A stretch of 64,000 bases of DNA from Thermoanaerobaculia bacterium (GTDB lineage Bacteria; Acidobacteriota; Thermoanaerobaculia; Gp7-AA8). A program made the translations under genes and the position numbers. The notes below the pieces were generated by a model, which saw nothing but the letters and a program-made list of their open reading frames with translations, made no database searches and was not told the origin of the DNA. Positions 60,817 through 64,000 of the stretch are shown one piece after another (position 1 is the stretch's first letter; each line of letters starts with the position of its first letter). Location: the NCBI GenBank assembly GCA_017883205.1, contig JADGNZ010000004.1, positions 62,001 to 126,000 of the forward strand. The letters are read 5' to 3'.

Positions 60817-61950
60817 ATGACCAGCAGCGAATCCCATCCCATCGTGATGTGGGAGCTCACCCGCGCGTGCGACATGCACTGCCACAATTGCTCCATTGGC
60901 GCCACCGGTACCCCGGGTGCAAACGAGCTGACCACGTACGAGGTCTACAAGACGATCGATCAGATCGACGTTCTCGCGCCGCGCGAGCTCATCATGACCG
61001 GCGGCGATCCGCTGGCACGCGAAGACATCGTCCAGATCATCAACTACGCGCGCCGCCGCGGCCTCGATCCCGCGCTCGTCGTCAGCCCGACCCACCAATT
61101 GACCGCCGATGCCATCACACGGTTGGAGCGCAACGGCCTCACGCGCATGATCTTCAGCGTCGATGGTTCGTCGCCGGCGATCCATGAAGAGGTCAAGGGC
61201 ACGACGGGAACCTTCGGAATCACGCTCCACGCGATGCGATGGGCGGAGCAGGCCGGTCTCGCCATCGAGGTCAACACGTTCATCACGCGCCACAACGCCG
61301 GTGATCTTCGAGCCATCGCCGATCTGATCCGCCCGATGGGGATCAAGCGCTGGAACCTCTACTTCATCGTCCCCATCACCGCGTCGGATCAGTCCGCGAT
61401 GATCACCGCCGCCGAAGCCGAGAGTCTCTTCGGCACCATCGACGAGATCCAGGGCAACGAGACGTTTGCCATCCGCGTCGTCGAAGCGCCCCACTACCGG
61501 CGCTACCTTCTGCAGCGCAATCTACAGACGCGCATCGACAACGCCACGGTGGGAAGCTGGGAAGATTTCCGCGGCTACGAAACCGGCGACGACCACCCGC
61601 AGCGCGACCTCGTGGCTTCAGCCATCGACAATGCCCGCGGCTTCGTCTTCATCTCCCACGCCGGCGATGTCCGCGCCAGCGAGTTCCTCCTCGCCAGCGC
61701 CGGAAACCTCCGCTACCGCCCGCTCAGCCAGATCTACCGCGGCAGCGATCTCTTCGTTGCCCTGCGCGATCCCGCCAACCTGACCGGCAAGTGCGGCCGC
61801 TGCGAGTTCCGCCACATCTGCGGCGGCTCCCGCGCCAGGGCGTGGGTGACCGAAGGCAACATCTTCGCCGACGACCCGCTGTGCGATTACGAGCCAGGCG
61901 TCGCCATGCCGCTTCCGGCGACAGCGCGCGGACACGCAGAAGCGTCGTAG
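60817..61950 (+). CDS. Radical SAM protein with SPASM-like end (AhbD/NirJ-like)
   Basis: 377 residues. MWELTRACDMHCHNCSIGA has the canonical C-x3-C-x2-C. LIMTGGDPLAREDIVQIINY is the GGE-like SAM motif (GGDP), and FSVDGSSPAIHEEVKGTTGTF is a typical strand-4 segment. Near the C-terminus CGRCEFRHICGGSRARAWVTEGN, then DDPLCDYEP, can bind a second cluster. This layout fits the group including AhbD/NirJ in alternative heme synthesis and related peptide maturases. A specific role here is inferred from neighbours only. Confidence 0.85.
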   Translation: MTSSESHPIVMWELTRACDMHCHNCSIGATGTPGANELTTYEVYKTIDQIDVLAPRELIMTGGDPLAREDIVQIINYARRRGLDPALVVSPTHQLTADAITRLERNGLTRMIFSVDGSSPAIHEEVKGTTGTFGITLHAMRWAEQAGLAIEVNTFITRHNAGDLRAIADLIRPMGIKRWNLYFIVPITASDQSAMITAAEAESLFGTIDEIQGNETFAIRVVEAPHYRRYLLQRNLQTRIDNATVGSWEDFRGYETGDDHPQRDLVASAIDNARGFVFISHAGDVRASEFLLASAGNLRYRPLSQIYRGSDLFVALRDPANLTGKCGRCEFRHICGGSRARAWVTEGNIFADDPLCDYEPGVAMPLPATARGHAEAS

Positions 61951-61981
61951 GACGTTCCGCGCGCTGGGGAACGACTGCGAT

Positions 61982-61995
61982 GTAAGCGCAGTCAC
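61982..61995. promoter_or_regulatory. Near-consensus CRP/FNR-type dyad before the second universal stress gene
   Basis: GTAA-GCGCAG-TCAC differs from GTGA-N6-TCAC at one base, in the context TGTAA...TCACA. It is 87-100 bases upstream of the ATG at 62082. Confidence 0.5.
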
Positions 61996-62081
61996 ACGAT
62001 CGCCGTTCAGTTGTCACCGACGCCGTCCGCAGACGGGCCGATGCTGACGATAGGAAGAACCGCGAACTTCAGGAGGGCACC

Positions 62082-62984
62082 ATGCGCGATCTCGAAATCA
62101 AACGAATTCTCGTCCCGACCGATCTCAGCGAGCAGTCGATCGTCTCGCTGCAATATGCGCGGTTTTTCGCGGAGCGATTCTCCTCGTCGCTGACGCTGCT
62201 CTACGTCGATCCGCTGGTCTTCCCGATCAGCGATGCCGGCGCCGACATTCCGCTCTACATCGCCACGACACCCGCTCACATCGCGAAGCTGGAAAAAGAG
62301 GTGCGCACCTATGCCGATGCCGCACTCCTCGGGTATCCCTACGACGTCGCCGCAGCCGTCGGCGAGCCGGTGCCGACGATCGTTCGTGAGGAACAGGAGC
62401 GCGCGGCCGACCTCGTGATCATGGCCACACACGGACTCCGCGGCTGGCGCCGTCTCGTCCTCGGCTCGGTCACGGAAGGAGTGCTGCGCGGAGGCGACAG
62501 TCCGGTGCTGAGCGTCAGCCGAAGCGGTGAGCGTCTTCGTACTCCCGACCCGGTGAAGAAGATTCTCTGCCCGATCAACTTCACGGAGACGGCGCGTGCA
62601 TCGCTCGAATACGCGTCCCATCTCGCTGCCACCTTCGACTGTGAGCTGATCGTTGTTCACGTCGTCGAGGAGGATGTCAAGGCGAAGCCGGTTGCAGCAG
62701 GCGGTATTCGAAGCTGGATCGATCCTGCCATCCAGAACCGATGCAGTTTCCGCGAGATCGTGCAACGCGGCGGCGCCGCCGAGCGCGTTCTCGACTGCGC
62801 CGAGGACCTTGGCGCAGATCTGATCGTCATCGGCGCGCAACACAAACGCTTCCGCGACGAGACCGTGATCGGAACGACAACCGAGCGCCTGGTCCGCTTC
62901 GCGCGGGTGCCAGTGTTGTCGGTGCCGCGGCGAGTGGAAGTGAAGAAGACGCGTGAAGAGGTGTTGGCGGCGCACGTGTACTAG
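62082..62984 (+). CDS. Tandem-domain universal stress protein
   Basis: 300 residues. IKRILVPTDLSEQSIVSLQYARFFAERF and LVIMATHGLRGWRRLVLGSVTEGVLRGGDSPVLSV form domain 1. VKKILCPINFTETARASLEYASHLAATF and LIVIGAQHKRFRDETVIGTTTERLVRFARVPVLSVP form domain 2. Both keep the G-rich loop pattern, in part changed in the second (GAQHKRF). Its paralogue at 59913 and the similar upstream dyad point to co-regulation. Confidence 0.88.
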   Translation: MRDLEIKRILVPTDLSEQSIVSLQYARFFAERFSSSLTLLYVDPLVFPISDAGADIPLYIATTPAHIAKLEKEVRTYADAALLGYPYDVAAAVGEPVPTIVREEQERAADLVIMATHGLRGWRRLVLGSVTEGVLRGGDSPVLSVSRSGERLRTPDPVKKILCPINFTETARASLEYASHLAATFDCELIVVHVVEEDVKAKPVAAGGIRSWIDPAIQNRCSFREIVQRGGAAERVLDCAEDLGADLIVIGAQHKRFRDETVIGTTTERLVRFARVPVLSVPRRVEVKKTREEVLAAHVY

Positions 62985-63050
62985 GCGCTTTCGTTGATCG
63001 CCATGTTTGTTGACGACCGGTCGTCGTTGGTCCGTGAAGGTCCCCCTCCA

Positions 63051-63632
63051 TCACGTACTCTCGGACGTCGACGAACCCTCGTCCTCAGGATCTGCGGTGG
63101 GCGCCGAAGCCGGCGGCGAGGCGGGGGCCGGCGCGGCTTTCCTGCGGCGCCTGAAGCTCTTTAGCCGCGTGACCTCCTCCACATACGGCACGAGGATGGC
63201 GTTGGCCGGATCGCGCGCCAACCGCGTCCCGATGCTGTGCGCCTGCGAGGCGATGAACGCCAGGCGATGGCGGCGCATGAGGTTCGCGCCGGAGACGCCG
63301 TTCAGCATCATCCGCAGTTCGTCCTCGACCGCCGTCCAGCGGTTGGACTCGTCGGCCAACTGACGTACCTCCTCGGCCGGCTGGCCGACAGCCTGGGAGA
63401 CGATGTCCAGCGCGCCGATTGCGTTGATCGAGGCCTGCAAGACAGGATTGGATGTGCGTATGCCGTTGCGCAGCGCTGTACGCTGCGCAGCCGTCAGCGG
63501 CGTCATTTCGCTGATCCGCGCGCGTATGGCCCGCAAACCATCCACTACCTCGTCGGGCGTCATTGGCGGCGCCGCCTCCGGGAGGTCCTCAGCAGCAGAT
63601 CGATGTGTGCTTGTCTCCTGATCGGTTCTCAT
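63051..63632 (-). CDS. Hypothetical protein, helical, Pro/Ala-rich tail
   Basis: 193 residues. It reads as a series of helices (EVVDGLRAIRARISEMTPLTAAQRTALRNGIRTS, QASINAIGALDIVSQAVGQPAEEVRQLADESNRW) followed by RRRRKAAPAPASPPASAPTADPEDEGSS, a disordered tail. No family is recognised. The tail composition suggests a protein-interaction role. Confidence 0.55.
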   Translation of the reverse strand: MRTDQETSTHRSAAEDLPEAAPPMTPDEVVDGLRAIRARISEMTPLTAAQRTALRNGIRTSNPVLQASINAIGALDIVSQAVGQPAEEVRQLADESNRWTAVEDELRMMLNGVSGANLMRRHRLAFIASQAHSIGTRLARDPANAILVPYVEEVTRLKSFRRRRKAAPAPASPPASAPTADPEDEGSSTSEST

Positions 63633-63680
63633 ACCGGTTTAGACGGGCGAGAAATCGGAAGGTTACGGCGAGCACCGGTG

Positions 63681-63869
63681 CACAGGAGCTGTGTCGCCGC
63701 GTACACACGCTGTGTCGCCAGGCACACGAGCCATGTAGCTGCGGACGCGAGCCGTGTCGATGCCTACACGAGCGGTGTTGACGTGTACACGAGCCGTGTT
63801 GCCGCGTACACGAGCTGTGTCACCGTATACACAAGCTGTGTCGCCATCTACACGAGCCGTGTCACCGGG
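63681..63869. repeat. 21-bp tandem array with palindromic cores
   Basis: About nine units near 21 bases long, each with ACACGAGCCGTGT or a variant, then a TCGCCGCGT-like spacer. The arms ACACG/CGTGT vary together in some units (ACACA-AGC-TGTGT), so pairing is partly conserved. It keeps a seven-residue frame (YTSRVAA) open by its length. The array lies in a non-coding tail of the window and has no gene I can support. Confidence 0.75.
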
Positions 63870-64000
63870 TGCGATAGCGTGTTAGCGAAGCAGCGGTGTC
63901 AGACCTTCGTTCGTTCGGCGCTCGTAACCTATTGAACGATCATGACTTGCGATCTCCGCAACCGGCGATTGCATCGGAGTGGTAGTTATTCGCAGATCGA

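Noticed and set aside
63681-63869. Repeat protein encoded in the 21-bp array
   Set aside because: The seven-residue repeat frame follows from the period; it has no start with a ribosome-binding site and no recognisable fold.

Overview
The window is GC-rich bacterial chromosome, most likely from a soil or sediment Acidobacteriota-like organism. The hints are a short-type alpha-glucan phosphorylase, DUF3175, a GNAT plus ADP-forming acyl-CoA synthetase fusion, a 1320-residue carboxypeptidase-regulatory-like protein, and a decayed 'A.H..ELR' repeat fragment. This assignment is inference, because there is no rRNA or other phylogenetic marker here.

Layout. (1) Positions 1-3750 are chromosomal: the end of a YihY/BrkB membrane protein, an alpha-glucan phosphorylase, a DUF3175 protein, a 42-bp palindromic tandem array, and decayed SDR/aldo-keto reductase and cupin remnants. 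(2) Positions 3753-3828 are a tRNA-Gly(CCC). Its 3' part is the left end of an integrated island. An exact 48-bp copy of the tRNA end at 36136-36183 closes the island, which is about 32.4 kb. (3) The island carries a TrlF-like PHP-ATPase, a frameshifted tyrosine integrase with its excisionase, a second intact integrase/excisionase pair, a serine recombinase, three XRE regulators with operator-like repeats at their starts, an archaeo-eukaryotic-type primase-like protein, an HNH nuclease, several nuclease-like or unknown genes, and DUF4238. Near its middle is a five-gene operon (11574-17875). It encodes an NMT1/TauABC-type ABC importer, a GAF-like/HATPase sensor (frameshifted at a T7 tract), and a receiver domain fused to an APH/choline-kinase-like phosphotransferase. 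(4) Positions 36243-64000 are chromosome again: a phosphohydrolase-like EEP enzyme, an ATP-grasp/LLM-monooxygenase operon preceded by a cysteine-rich leader peptide and terminator, the GNAT-acyl-CoA synthetase, a toxin-antitoxin pair, 2-oxoacid:ferredoxin oxidoreductase, FeoB with a Cys-rich partner and a DtxR-FeoA regulator, an OmpR-type regulator, two tandem-domain universal stress proteins, and two radical SAM proteins.

Two regulatory patterns stand out outside the island. Dyads of the form GTGA-N6-TCAC, the CRP/FNR-family type, lie upstream of the acyl-CoA synthetase, the ferredoxin oxidoreductase, FeoB and a universal stress protein, with near matches before a second universal stress protein and a radical SAM gene. 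The functions fit low-oxygen or energy-stress metabolism. Separately, the ATP-grasp/LLM operon has a sigma-70-like promoter, a 16-codon leader with four Cys codons, and a terminator whose 5' arm can pair with the leader. This fits cysteine-responsive attenuation of a sulfur-scavenging operon.

The best candidates for a previously undescribed system are the transporter-sensor-receiver/kinase operon in the island and the Cys-leader-controlled ATP-grasp/LLM operon.
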